From a virus: 64,000 nucleotides of DNA. The stretch is taken from positions 38,892-102,891 of the IMG/VR virus record IMGVR_UViG_3300044972_002389; one strand, 5' to 3'. Positions within the stretch are counted from its first letter, which is position 1; each line of letters starts with the position of its first letter. Shown one piece after another: positions 51,721-60,430 of this stretch. The notes under the pieces were generated by a model, which was not told the DNA's origin, did no database searches, and saw only the letters and a list, made by a program, of their open reading frames with translations. Position numbers and translations under genes: made by a program.

Positions 51721-52593
51721 TTGAAAGTATATGATTGTTTTACTTTTTTCAATGAGTTAGATCTACTTGAAATACGCCTTGAAGAGCTATGGGACGTTGT
51801 TGACTATTTTGTGTTAGCTGAATCAAATGTTACACATACTGGCATGTTCAAGCCCTTGTATTTTGATCTAAACAAACAACGCTTTGAAAAATATGCCCAG
51901 AAAATTCGTCACATTGTTGTTGATGACATGCCTGGCGGTGAAGACAACCTTTGGTTCAGAGAAAATCATCAACGCAGATGTCTTGCTCGAGGACTAGGAG
52001 ACAAAAGCCCTGATGATTTGATCATTGTAACTGATGCCGATGAAATTCCTCGAGCATCAGTAGTTTCTAGCATAAAACATGATAGTCAGCACACTCGTTG
52101 GATTTTGTTTGCTCCACAGTATTTGTATAAATTAAATTACATGAGAATCAAAACCACAAATGGGGTAGATTGGCAAGCTGGTCCAAGTATTATTGTCTCA
52201 AAGTCTCAAGACTTTACTGACCCTCAAACAGAACGAACATTTACGTTTCCATGGGTTGGGTTGCCTGATGGCACAGCCTTTGTTGCGCATGGAGGTTGGC
52301 ATTGGAGCTCATTGGGAAACAATCAGCATTGTATTCAAAAGATCAACAGTTTTGTTCATACAAATGAGAATATACCTGAAATAGTCGAAAACTTTGACAT
52401 TGACAGATTTATAGCCACAAAAGGTAGCCATCACACCCCAGGACAGTTTTTTGAAACAGTGGAATTGAACAACTATTTTCCCAATTTTGTCTTATCCAAT
52501 GCACAAAAATTCTCGCAACATGTTGCACCTGGGTTAGGTGTCAAAACAAGTGATATCTATCCTTTTGATACCCAACACACTTACAGAACATAA
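51721..52593 (+). CDS. GT17-like glycosyltransferase (beta-1,4 GlcNAc-transferase family)
   Basis: YDCFTFFNELDLLEIRLEEL, VVDYFVLAESNVTHTGMFKP and NHQRRCLARGL then DDLIIVTDADEIPR are the conserved blocks of GT17 (MGAT3-like) enzymes, which appear in marine phages and algal viruses. The start is TTG 51721. Donor and acceptor are not predicted. Confidence 0.82.
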   Translation: MKVYDCFTFFNELDLLEIRLEELWDVVDYFVLAESNVTHTGMFKPLYFDLNKQRFEKYAQKIRHIVVDDMPGGEDNLWFRENHQRRCLARGLGDKSPDDLIIVTDADEIPRASVVSSIKHDSQHTRWILFAPQYLYKLNYMRIKTTNGVDWQAGPSIIVSKSQDFTDPQTERTFTFPWVGLPDGTAFVAHGGWHWSSLGNNQHCIQKINSFVHTNENIPEIVENFDIDRFIATKGSHHTPGQFFETVELNNYFPNFVLSNAQKFSQHVAPGLGVKTSDIYPFDTQHTYRT

Positions 52594-52609
52594 CAAGGGA
52601 GAAATAAAA

Positions 52610-53194
52610 ATGGACATGAGCCTTGAACAAATGCTGGCCCAAACAGGTAAGCGCCAAGCCAGCTTTGAAATAATGATAAATCATCTAAAACAAACTGCCA
52701 ATCCGTTGATTGTTGAAACTGGATGCAGTCGCAGCCTACAACATGGATTCCACGGTGATGGTTTCAGTACAATAATTTTTGACAAGTATGTGGAAACTTT
52801 TTCTGGGCAACTATTGACAGTTGATTTGGATGAGTCTCATGTGAATTTTTCTCGCTCACAAGTGTGCTCAAACACACAAATTTTTTGTCAAGACAGTGTT
52901 GTTTGGTTACGAAATTTAAGTCAAAAGTTGCAGGCAGAAAACCGTCAGATAAACTTACTCTATCTCGACAGTTTTGATTTTTACCCAGACAATCCTCATC
53001 CCAGTAGTTTTCATCATATGAAAGAATTGACTGCAATTTGGAGTTGTTTGGGTCCAGGCACAATGATTGCTGTGGACGATAATTTTGGTGACTCTTCTTC
53101 TCGGATAGGCAAAGGCAAGTATGTGGAAGAATTCTTTCAAAACATTTGTGTGCCGCTTGTATATGACGGCTATCAACTAGTTTGGCAGCTTTAA
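52610..53194 (+). CDS. Rossmann-fold methyltransferase-like protein
   Basis: ATG 52610 is preceded by AAGGGAGAA. The protein has LIVETGCSRS at motif I, LLTVDLDESHV at motif II, INLLYLDSFDFYP and a late GTMIAVDDNFGD, as in Methyltransf_24-type or cephalosporin-hydroxylase-like enzymes. The substrate is unknown; it closes the second glycan block. Confidence 0.68.
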   Translation: MDMSLEQMLAQTGKRQASFEIMINHLKQTANPLIVETGCSRSLQHGFHGDGFSTIIFDKYVETFSGQLLTVDLDESHVNFSRSQVCSNTQIFCQDSVVWLRNLSQKLQAENRQINLLYLDSFDFYPDNPHPSSFHHMKELTAIWSCLGPGTMIAVDDNFGDSSSRIGKGKYVEEFFQNICVPLVYDGYQLVWQL

Positions 53195-53256
53195 CACAAG
53201 CTCCTTGACTTGTCTGCATGGTTACAACAAAATTATAACAAATAGGAGAATCTAGG

Positions 53257-54138
53257 ATGTTTGGACGCAATGAGCTGGTTGGTGAACGTTACTTCAAAAA
53301 TGCAGAAGATGAACTTTTTGTAACTAGTATTTTCACCACATTTCAGGGAGAAGGCCCATATCGAGGCGAGCCTGCTGTGTTTGTTAGGCTAGCCAAGTGC
53401 AATCTCCAATGTTCATTTTGTGATACTTTCTTTGATGATGGTGATTGGATGACAATCCAAGAGATTGACTCCAAAATCGCAAAGAGCATCTCTGACAGCT
53501 TCAATGGTAATACCCCTCTTTGGGCTGATGTTGTGTATGGGGGTCCAGGAAGTGATCCTGTAAAGAAACGCAACATGGTTCTCGTGCTTACTGGCGGTGA
53601 GCCCATGCTACAAAAAAACATTGTTCCATTTTTAGAGCATATGAATACCCAGTTTGCCCGAACGCAAATTGAAAGCAACGGCACTATCGTCCAGAACATT
53701 CCTCAGGAAACTACCTTAGTAGTAAGTCCCAAGTGCAGTGAAAAAAATGGCCGTCCGGTGAAATATCTTGAACCACGAGCAGAAATGCTAGGAAGAGCAG
53801 ACTGTTTGAAATTTGTAATGAGTGCAGATTCTGATACTCCTTACAATAATGTCCCTGACTGGGCACACAACTGGCGGGACCAAACTGGTAAGAAGGTGTT
53901 TGTAAGTCCCATGAACATTTACAACCATGAACCGCAGAAAAGCAAGCAAATTCGAGCTGAGAAAAATCAAATTAGTCTTGAAGAACGCAGTATTGTGGAT
54001 GAAGTTGTGAGTTTTTGGACGCCAGGGCTTATCAATATGCAAACTGCTCAAGCCAATCACGAACACGCTGCTCGTTATTGTGTCCAGAACGGATTCGTCT
54101 TTAATATGCAATTGCATTTATTTGGAAGTTACGCCTAA
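53257..54138 (+). CDS. queE: 7-carboxy-7-deazaguanine synthase
   Basis: The radical-SAM motif CNLQCSFC (C48, C52, C55) uses the CxxxCxxC spacing, after FTTFQGEGPYRGEPAVF, which is the QueE N-terminal signature. VLVLTGGEPMLQKN is the radical-SAM GGE motif. The length of 293 is longer than the usual 210-230 because of inserts. QueE converts carboxytetrahydropterin to 7-carboxy-7-deazaguanine. It needs a [4Fe-4S] cluster, possibly supplied with help from the Mrp-like protein. A TAGGAG site precedes the ATG. Confidence 0.9.
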   Translation: MFGRNELVGERYFKNAEDELFVTSIFTTFQGEGPYRGEPAVFVRLAKCNLQCSFCDTFFDDGDWMTIQEIDSKIAKSISDSFNGNTPLWADVVYGGPGSDPVKKRNMVLVLTGGEPMLQKNIVPFLEHMNTQFARTQIESNGTIVQNIPQETTLVVSPKCSEKNGRPVKYLEPRAEMLGRADCLKFVMSADSDTPYNNVPDWAHNWRDQTGKKVFVSPMNIYNHEPQKSKQIRAEKNQISLEERSIVDEVVSFWTPGLINMQTAQANHEHAARYCVQNGFVFNMQLHLFGSYA

Positions 54139-54140
54139 GC

Positions 54141-54407
54141 ATGAGCATACCTGTCAGATTTGATTGGTATTCAGATAGTGGCGAGCTGTTGGTGGCCAAC
54201 CGGGGATTCTTCACCATCTCGTATGGTCAGGATCCCCACAATCTCTCCACGCTAGCTAGTAGGGTGGCTGAGTGTCCTATTTCAGAGCACCAAAAATACA
54301 TCCATCCCCAAGTGAGGTATGCAGTGCCACTTTCAGCACCCGACTACATGTTTGATCTACAAGATCTCAGTTATGTGCTACCAAACAACTTCAAGGAAAA
54401 AACATGA
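54141..54407 (+). CDS. Hypothetical protein, 88 residues
   Basis: It starts three bases after queE and overlaps the next gene by ATGA. VRFDWYSDSGELLVANRGFF suggests a small beta-rich protein. Function unknown. Confidence 0.55.
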   Translation: MSIPVRFDWYSDSGELLVANRGFFTISYGQDPHNLSTLASRVAECPISEHQKYIHPQVRYAVPLSAPDYMFDLQDLSYVLPNNFKEKT

Positions 54408-55024
54408 GCAAGAATCTAAAAATCCCCTTTGGCCTTTGGCCAGGAAGTTGGGGTCTACGAGGTCGCACAAGACAAATTGCAGAAGCCGAATACACTATGC
54501 AGGGTCTTGACCTTGAGTTACGCTTGATTGAAATAAATGAGGAAGATCCTCTTCAGAAAGAGATCAAAACTCTCAAATCCAAAAAGAAATATGGGCAACT
54601 TACTGAGTATGAGTTTGACCAGCAAATATGCATGCTGACTACTGAAGAAACCAGTGTTGATCGTGCAATAGCCCTGTTGGATGTTGAACTCAAACACAAC
54701 AAAATTGATCGCAATGAGCATGAGAAGCAAACAGCTGAGGCCAAAAAAGAGCCTTGGGTAGCTATGCCCAACATCAGTTGGGACCCCACTGATCCGTCAC
54801 GAAGCTTTTTTGAATTGGATTACAACAGTTATTTTGTGGAATTTCTCCGCAACCACGGTTATGAAGGTGCCAGTGAGCAAGAAGTAGTGGAAAAGTGGTT
54901 AACAGATGTTTGTCGAGCCGTAGCCTCAGATTTGGGCGAACAAGATGATGCATTTGTTGCCACTGCTATACCAACTAACCGGAGAGCAAGGCGACCTAAC
55001 AAACAGAAGACTGAATACAGTTGA
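54404..55024 (+). CDS. Charged helical hypothetical phage protein
   Basis: The 206-residue protein begins with IPFGLWPGSWGLRGRTRQIA, then has a charged helical region with KKKYGQLTEYEFDQQIC that resembles the short SHOCT-like element, and ends in an acidic domain with a basic tail. The pattern is known to me from T4-like phage hypotheticals. ATGA overlap with the preceding gene. Confidence 0.6.
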   Translation: MSKNLKIPFGLWPGSWGLRGRTRQIAEAEYTMQGLDLELRLIEINEEDPLQKEIKTLKSKKKYGQLTEYEFDQQICMLTTEETSVDRAIALLDVELKHNKIDRNEHEKQTAEAKKEPWVAMPNISWDPTDPSRSFFELDYNSYFVEFLRNHGYEGASEQEVVEKWLTDVCRAVASDLGEQDDAFVATAIPTNRRARRPNKQKTEYS

Positions 55025-55048
55025 CACACTGCCTAGCCTTGCTAGAGT
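55021..55048 (+). promoter_or_regulatory. Sigma70-like promoter with extended -10
   Basis: TTGACA (55021-55026) and TAGAGT (55043-55048), 16 bp apart with TGC before the -10 box. The -35 box overlaps the stop of the preceding gene. Confidence 0.6.
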
Positions 55049-55073
55049 TGTGTCATATAGTGGAGATAGAACT

Positions 55074-56054
55074 TTGAGCACTTATGTAATTGTAGATCTG
55101 CAAAATTTGGCGATGCGTGTTCGATATGGTGTAAGAGCTCCAGATTTCAATGCACAAGTGGGCTTGGCCATGCACATTATTTTCACCAGCATCAAAAAGG
55201 TGTGGAACGATTTCAATGGGTCACATTTAGTGTGCTGCCTCGAAAGCAGGAGTTGGCGACGGGATTTTTACCAGCCTTACAAAGCTCATCGCCGAGTAGC
55301 TGCTGGACAGCGCACAGCGGATGAACAGGAAGAAGATCGAGTGTTTTATGAAGCTCTTGATGACTTCATTAAGTTCGTAAGCTCGCGTACCAATGCAACA
55401 GTGTTGAAGGCGCCACAAGCTGAAGCAGATGATCTCATTGCACGTTGGATCCAATTGCATCCGGGTGATGATCATGTGATTGTCAGCACTGACAGTGACT
55501 TTCAACAACTGCTAGCCACGAATGTTAAAATTTACGATGGTATCAGTGCGTTGCTCTATACCATAAACGGAATTTACGACAAAGATGGCAATCTTGCGCA
55601 CAACAAGAAGGGCGAGGCACTACCAGTGCCTCATCCTGAATGGATTTTGTTTGAAAAATGCATTAGGGGTGATGCCAGTGATAATGTCATGAGTGCATTC
55701 CCAGGTGTGCGGAAGAAAAAGATGTTGGAAGCATTTGAAAACAAAGTGTCCCAAGGCTATTCCTGGAACAATCTCATGCTCAGCACGTGGACAGACCACA
55801 ACGGAGAAGAGATTCGAGTTCGTGACGCATATGAAAGAAACTGTACTCTTGTTGATCTCACCGCTCAGCCTCAAGAGTTTGTGGAAACTTGGGATACTTG
55901 CATCAAAAATGCAGTAAACCAACCCCGTAAGGCACAAGTGGGCATTGCATTGCTGAAATTTGCAGCACAGTGGGGTTTGATGCGGATTGAAAAAACAGCC
56001 TCAGATTACAGTGTGTGTTTCAGTAGTGAATATCAAGGACACTTGACCGAGTAA
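55074..56054 (+). CDS. FEN-type 5'-3' exonuclease (T4 RNase H-like)
   Basis: The reading from TTG 55074, with GGAG eight bases upstream, gives 326 residues. IVDLQNLAMRV, WRRDFYQPYKAHR, APQAEADDLIARW (acidic metal ligands), VIVSTDSDFQQLL and IRGDASDNVMSAFPGV follow the FEN/T4 RNase H order, including the helix-hairpin-helix-like GDASDN. It would remove RNA primers at the replication fork. A longer in-frame start at 54945 overlaps the upstream gene and the promoter and was rejected. Confidence 0.88.
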   Translation: MSTYVIVDLQNLAMRVRYGVRAPDFNAQVGLAMHIIFTSIKKVWNDFNGSHLVCCLESRSWRRDFYQPYKAHRRVAAGQRTADEQEEDRVFYEALDDFIKFVSSRTNATVLKAPQAEADDLIARWIQLHPGDDHVIVSTDSDFQQLLATNVKIYDGISALLYTINGIYDKDGNLAHNKKGEALPVPHPEWILFEKCIRGDASDNVMSAFPGVRKKKMLEAFENKVSQGYSWNNLMLSTWTDHNGEEIRVRDAYERNCTLVDLTAQPQEFVETWDTCIKNAVNQPRKAQVGIALLKFAAQWGLMRIEKTASDYSVCFSSEYQGHLTE

Positions 56055-56062
56055 ATAAGGCT

Positions 56063-56617
56063 ATGGATTTGGATTTTCAAAACATCTGGAACATCCTAGT
56101 CTCATGTCAACCTCCTGAGATCACACACTTTCAACAAAAGAGCCATCCTGGCCGCGGATGGTGGTTAAAGACGTGTGTACCACTTATTGGTGAACCAGAC
56201 CTATACAAAATTTGGAGTCGCATCATCAAAAACAACAATCGTTTGGTTTGTATTACTAGTGAAAGTTTTGATTGGCAACAGGCCCCAATTCCAAATACTG
56301 CTAGCATTTGGTGCCGCGATGGTATAGATATAACCCTAAAAATAGCAGATGGTGTTTTTGACTACAACATATTGCCTTTTGAAAATTCATTTAACCAACA
56401 TGGAAACTCCTTAAGAAAACAATTGCTTAAATTCAACGAATCTTATCCAGGGGCACTAGCACCTGATGAGTTGACAAAGCTGGTTGCTGTTGCAGACTTG
56501 ATGTGTAACTGGCAGACAGAAACACAAGCGAAGGCCCGTAGGGCAAAGTTCAAGGTAGTTGACAATGAAGAAAATCTCAGCCAAACCCATCAGTGCACAA
56601 AGTTGGATGTTGACTGA
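56063..56617 (+). CDS. Hypothetical protein, 184 residues
   Basis: Not recognised. WGRG-type and aromatic segments (GRGWWLKTCVPLIGEPDLYK, SIWCRDGIDITLKI) suggest a compact alpha/beta protein. It overlaps the next gene by 53 bp in another frame. Confidence 0.55.
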   Translation: MDLDFQNIWNILVSCQPPEITHFQQKSHPGRGWWLKTCVPLIGEPDLYKIWSRIIKNNNRLVCITSESFDWQQAPIPNTASIWCRDGIDITLKIADGVFDYNILPFENSFNQHGNSLRKQLLKFNESYPGALAPDELTKLVAVADLMCNWQTETQAKARRAKFKVVDNEENLSQTHQCTKLDVD

Positions 56618-57041
56618 ATGGGGGAATAGAGTTGGAGTGCTCAGTGCCCAGGATGGATCTTACACGCTCCTAAGCAGCCAAACAACTGAAACATTCTCTA
56701 GTCAAGAGGCGTTGGAAAAGTCGCTGGGGTGGCACATCACTTTTGAGCAACTGGAAGCAAAGGAAGAACCTTTGGACAAAATTGGCGTTTGGCCAATCAA
56801 GCATACGAATCCACAAAATGTCCAAGACTCTCCTTTTGTTACCTATTCAAAAACAGCACACAGCAAAAGTAGATTTGCAGCTGGATATTGGGGCATTCAC
56901 TATAGTCATGGCTGGAGTCCCAGTTTTTGTCCCAAGATGGAAACTGTAGAAAACGCCCCTACTGTGGGGCCATTTTCCAGCAAGTTGGAACTCAATACAG
57001 TGCTCAACAAAAAACAAAAAGAGGGACAAAAACAGCCATGA
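56565..57041 (+). CDS. Conserved T4-like phage protein of unknown function
   Basis: ISAQSWMLTEWGNRVGVLSA, a FVTYSKTAHSKSRFAAGYWG segment and WSPSFCPKMETV are conserved blocks I associate with a protein family common to T4-like phages, but its role is unknown to me. ATG 56565 is taken. The long 53-bp overlap with the previous gene is unusual for this window. Confidence 0.6.
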   Translation: MKKISAKPISAQSWMLTEWGNRVGVLSAQDGSYTLLSSQTTETFSSQEALEKSLGWHITFEQLEAKEEPLDKIGVWPIKHTNPQNVQDSPFVTYSKTAHSKSRFAAGYWGIHYSHGWSPSFCPKMETVENAPTVGPFSSKLELNTVLNKKQKEGQKQP

Positions 57042-57283
57042 GCAGCAACTTTTCCAGTGATCCCATCAATCAGTTTGTGAAACTGGTGAACACTGCTCGC
57101 GACTACAACTCAAAAGAGATTCGCATGTCAAGAGAAGACGCGGAAAGTTTGGCCTTGAGCTTAACTGCATTGTTGGCTCGCGATGTAAATCTTGCACAAA
57201 AAGTGATGGAACTACAAGAAAAACTTGTGGGGCAACTGCAATCAACCCCACGCAATCTAGATCTCAATGGAGGCACGTTCTGA
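57038..57283 (+). CDS. Small helical phage protein
   Basis: The 81-residue protein has RMSREDAESLALSLTALLAR and a second amphipathic helix, so a coiled or helical bundle is likely. ATGA overlap with the previous gene and TGATG with the next. Function unknown. Confidence 0.6.
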   Translation: MSSNFSSDPINQFVKLVNTARDYNSKEIRMSREDAESLALSLTALLARDVNLAQKVMELQEKLVGQLQSTPRNLDLNGGTF

Positions 57284-57975
57284 TGTTGATGAAGCCTGTG
57301 GTTGATCCCTTATTCCAAACTTTGATTGCTCGAATGCCTCCTTTGAGTATTACTGAAGGGCCTTGGATTGCTGGCGGCGCGGCACGCAAACTTTGGGAAA
57401 ACAATCCCTGGACTACTGGTGACTTAGATGTGTTTTTCACCAGCGGGGAACAGCTGGCCACTTGGAAAAAAATCTTTGAAACCTCTCTTATGGTGAATGT
57501 GCAGGAGGAGTTTGAAAAAGAAACTGAATGCATGGAACAAGAAGACAACACCTTCACAGTAGAGCTTTTCAACAACTTCAAATGCCTACAGACCAAACCC
57601 AAAAACAAGTTTTACGTTGCACACCAAAGTGATAATGCCATCACTTATCGGATGCCAGGTGATTCCCCGCTCACAGGAATAACAGTGCAAATGATCAAAC
57701 GCCGCTTTGGAGAAAGTGTAGAGAAGGTTTGGGACAGCTTTGACTTCCACAATTGTGAGTTTGCCACAGATGGGAAAACACTGCTGGCTTCAGAATCTGC
57801 TGCTTGGGGCAGCCTTTCTGGAGAGCTGCTCTTGAAAGACTCTGACAACACCCGCAACTTGCCCTTGAGAACCTTGAAATATCATTTGCATGGTTTTGAA
57901 GCCAGCAAAGAATTGCTATTGACTGCGGTAGAGCAACTTACAAAGGGAGGAGTAACATGGGACAACGATTACTAG
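57283..57975 (+). CDS. Nucleotidyltransferase-fold protein (Pol-beta superfamily)
   Basis: IAGGAARKLWENNPWTTGDLDVFF supplies the GG motif (31-32) and the two Asp residues (D47, D49) of the Pol-beta/poly(A)-polymerase head domain. A later LTGITVQMIKRRFGESVEKV segment and DFHNCEFATDG fit the same fold as in phage nucleotidyltransferase-like proteins. The substrate is not known; tRNA or small-molecule nucleotidylation are options. Confidence 0.72.
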   Translation: MLMKPVVDPLFQTLIARMPPLSITEGPWIAGGAARKLWENNPWTTGDLDVFFTSGEQLATWKKIFETSLMVNVQEEFEKETECMEQEDNTFTVELFNNFKCLQTKPKNKFYVAHQSDNAITYRMPGDSPLTGITVQMIKRRFGESVEKVWDSFDFHNCEFATDGKTLLASESAAWGSLSGELLLKDSDNTRNLPLRTLKYHLHGFEASKELLLTAVEQLTKGGVTWDNDY

Positions 57976-58370
57976 ACTTCCAGCATTCAGATTTGGAATG
58001 CCTCCGAATCGCCAGCGATTTGGGTGAAAGTGTCCTGGTAGACCGGTTGCCAACCTCAGAGGGCACCACTTGCGTAATTGCTGCTGGCAGCCTTTTGTTC
58101 ACATCTCGCAGTTTCACCACATTTTGGATGTGGCTATGCATGGGTGGCAAATGGTATCAAGCAAACATCTGCAAAGATGGTGAACATGAGCTGATCCGTG
58201 ATATGCGACTGTTAAATCCCAATGTCTATGCTCATGTGTGCAAAGACACTCAGTTTGTGCCTGAGCGTTTTCTCAGCTTTCTCTTCAGTATTCTCAGCAA
58301 AAAACTCAAGAACATGACCCATGAGGAGCGTTTTGCCACTTTCAAGCGAGTGGTTTACGAGGTGGACTGA
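57957..58370 (+). CDS. Hypothetical phage protein, 137 residues
   Basis: CVIAAGSLLFTSRSFTTFWM and LSFLFSILSKKLKNMTHEER are the most conserved-looking stretches. It overlaps the preceding gene by 19 bp. Function unknown. Confidence 0.55.
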   Translation: MGQRLLDFQHSDLECLRIASDLGESVLVDRLPTSEGTTCVIAAGSLLFTSRSFTTFWMWLCMGGKWYQANICKDGEHELIRDMRLLNPNVYAHVCKDTQFVPERFLSFLFSILSKKLKNMTHEERFATFKRVVYEVD

Positions 58371-58388
58371 CTGAGAAAACTCACGACT

Positions 58389-58396
58389 CATAAATA
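58389..58396 (+). promoter_or_regulatory. Late-promoter-like CATAAATA box
   Basis: One mismatch from TATAAATA, 28 bases before the ATG at 58424. Confidence 0.4.
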
Positions 58397-58423
58397 TTGC
58401 ACACCAGAAACAAGGCAATAGTC

Positions 58424-58726
58424 ATGAGTCGTCCCAAGCCCAAAGTGTTGTTGAGCTACACTGATCCCAAGACATTTCAGAGCGAACAGATTATTGCGGC
58501 CAAGGCAATTTATGCTGTATTTTATGATGGAACCCCCATCAACCTCAAGAGTGTCAATACACTGCATGACGATTCAAATCCAAAATATCGTAGGGTCACT
58601 TTTCCAGAAAGTCCTGGGCATGCCTTCAATCTTGCTGATAAACTTAACAAAATGTTCAAAACAACTAAATTTGAAGTGTTTGAGTTTTCCCAAGGTGTTA
58701 AGATATCTAGACCTCCCAAGGTGTAA
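58424..58726 (+). CDS. Hypothetical protein, 100 residues
   Basis: From ATG 58424, KVLLSYTDPKTFQSEQI and SPGHAFNLADKLNKMFKTT suggest a small alpha/beta protein. The next gene starts directly after its stop codon. Function unknown. Confidence 0.55.
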   Translation: MSRPKPKVLLSYTDPKTFQSEQIIAAKAIYAVFYDGTPINLKSVNTLHDDSNPKYRRVTFPESPGHAFNLADKLNKMFKTTKFEVFEFSQGVKISRPPKV

Positions 58727-59122
58727 GTGACCCAATTACAGCGGGCAATCTGGGAAGATTTTTGCGAGCAGATCAACCCAGATGCAACTGAGCAAGCTTT
58801 TCCAGAAAACCTTGTGGAAGGTGGTTTTGAAGGTTTTTGTAAAATTCTGTTTGTAAATTGGAGCAGCACACGCCCTAGTTTTCGGTTAACATCAACAGGG
58901 CTTCTGATCCTTTGTAGGATGTACCAATTTTGGGAATTTGATATCAGCAAACAGCCTTTCAACACATTTAATATTCCAAAGGTTCACATCCATCTGTATA
59001 GGAGTGTGAAAAGCCCTTATCACTATGATCAAAAACGGTTTGTAGTTTTTCATTCTGAGCGTGCTATGGAACTGGAGATGGCGGGTGGCAATATACTGAC
59101 GTGGGCTGAAATGTTCGGATGA
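58727..59122 (+). CDS. Conserved hypothetical phage protein
   Basis: The start is GTG 58727. The sequence SFRLTSTGLLILCRMYQFWE and HIHLYRSVKSPYHYDQKRF resembles a family in T4-like phages of unknown function. The length of 131 residues is typical for it. Confidence 0.6.
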   Translation: MTQLQRAIWEDFCEQINPDATEQAFPENLVEGGFEGFCKILFVNWSSTRPSFRLTSTGLLILCRMYQFWEFDISKQPFNTFNIPKVHIHLYRSVKSPYHYDQKRFVVFHSERAMELEMAGGNILTWAEMFG

Positions 59123-59130
59123 TTTTTGTG

Positions 59131-59158
59131 TTGACGTAAAAAATACCTGCCATATATT
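59131..59158 (+). promoter_or_regulatory. Sigma70-like promoter for the MoxR gene
   Basis: TTGACG (59131-59136) and TATATT (59153-59158), 16 bp apart, 38 bases before the start codon. Confidence 0.6.
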
Positions 59159-59195
59159 CAGCTGGTAATACACAACAGCAAGGACACACGCAGAC

Positions 59196-60410
59196 ATGGC
59201 TAAGGCAGCTCAAGAGAAAATCCAGACAATCACTACTGTCAGTCCCAGCAAGCTGAAGGTGATGATCGATCACGTGACGCGTAGGAAGCGACCTCTCTTC
59301 ATCGCCGGCCCTCCTGGCATTGGCAAGAGTGACATTGTTGCAGAGGTTGCTCGTGCTCAGAAGCGCCCACTGATTGACATTCGACTTCCCCTACTTGAGG
59401 CCACTGACATTCGAGGCATTCCGCACCTCGCAGAAGTGACTATCCGCGATGCAGAAGGCAACGTGGTAAAGAATGAGCACAACGTTCCACTGACAGAGAA
59501 GATTTTCAAGTGGAGCAACCCTACCGATCTGCCCACTGATCCCAACAGCCGCGCAATGGTGTTTTTTGATGAGATGAGCGCAGCACCACCCTCTGTGCAG
59601 GCTGCCACATATCAGCTGATCCTGAACCGGCGCATTGGCAGTTACCAGCTGCCTGATGATGCAGTGATGGTTGCTGCTGGTAACCGAGTGCGTGACAAGG
59701 GTGTGGCCTACAACATGCCAACTCCGCTGGCAAATCGCTTCATCCATGCAACGCTGGCTGTGGACTTTGATGACTGGCAGGAATGGGCTATGATGAATCG
59801 CATCCACGAGCATGTGGTGGGTTACCTCAGCTATCAGCCCAATGATCTCTTTGACTTTGATCCCCGTCGCGAAAGCTATGCGTTTGCTACCCCACGTAGC
59901 TGGAGCTTTGTCAGCGAACTGCTGTATGAGCCCCAACTGGATGGCAGCTACCGCGAGACGGATCTGCCAGCAGATGTGCTTGGCGATCTCATCAAGGGCA
60001 CTGTAGGTGAGGGTCCTGCCCTGAAGTTCCTCAGCTATCGTCGACAAGCAGCTAACCTACCCCGTGCACGCGACATCCTTGATGGCACAGTCACCAAGCT
60101 GAACGTGAAGCAGATGGACATTTGCTATGCACTGACCACTGCACTGGTGTATGAGCTCACAGATGATGTCAAGAAAGCTGAGAGTAATAAGCAGAATGGT
60201 GTGAAGAATTCGCACGATGACATGTATAAGAGCGCCGATCGCTTCTTCCAGTTCATGATGGACAACTTTGAACCGGAGATGGTTGTAATGGGTGCTCGGT
60301 CGTTTATGGCAACTACACGTGACCACCCCATCAAGCCAAATCAACTGAGTTCATGGAAAGTTTTTGTGAAACAATATTCGTCACTTATTCCGAGCATGAA
60401 CGCAAACTAA
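59196..60410 (+). CDS. MoxR-type AAA+ ATPase
   Basis: Walker A GPPGIGKSD is at 38-46, Walker B MVFFDEMSAA has D125-E126, and VAAGNRVRDKGVAYNMPTPL then NRF is the sensor and arginine-finger region of MoxR/AAA_5 proteins. EATDIRGIP is the family's helix-2 insert. MoxR proteins act with VWA-domain partners as remodelling or metal-insertion chaperones; a VWA protein is encoded at 13261. It has its own promoter and a strong terminator, so it is an autonomous unit. The codon use looks GC-richer than its neighbours. Confidence 0.88.
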   Translation: MAKAAQEKIQTITTVSPSKLKVMIDHVTRRKRPLFIAGPPGIGKSDIVAEVARAQKRPLIDIRLPLLEATDIRGIPHLAEVTIRDAEGNVVKNEHNVPLTEKIFKWSNPTDLPTDPNSRAMVFFDEMSAAPPSVQAATYQLILNRRIGSYQLPDDAVMVAAGNRVRDKGVAYNMPTPLANRFIHATLAVDFDDWQEWAMMNRIHEHVVGYLSYQPNDLFDFDPRRESYAFATPRSWSFVSELLYEPQLDGSYRETDLPADVLGDLIKGTVGEGPALKFLSYRRQAANLPRARDILDGTVTKLNVKQMDICYALTTALVYELTDDVKKAESNKQNGVKNSHDDMYKSADRFFQFMMDNFEPEMVVMGARSFMATTRDHPIKPNQLSSWKVFVKQYSSLIPSMNAN

Positions 60411-60430
60411 ACTCAGCTACTAGAGTTACC

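Noticed and set aside
54945-55073. N-terminal extension of the exonuclease from ATG 54945
   Set aside because: It overlaps the preceding gene and a sigma70-like promoter; the TTG at 55074 has a good ribosome-binding site and starts directly before the first conserved strand.
59391-60047. A 218-residue minus-strand frame in the MoxR gene
   Set aside because: Antisense shadow of a clear AAA+ ATPase; no recognisable protein features.
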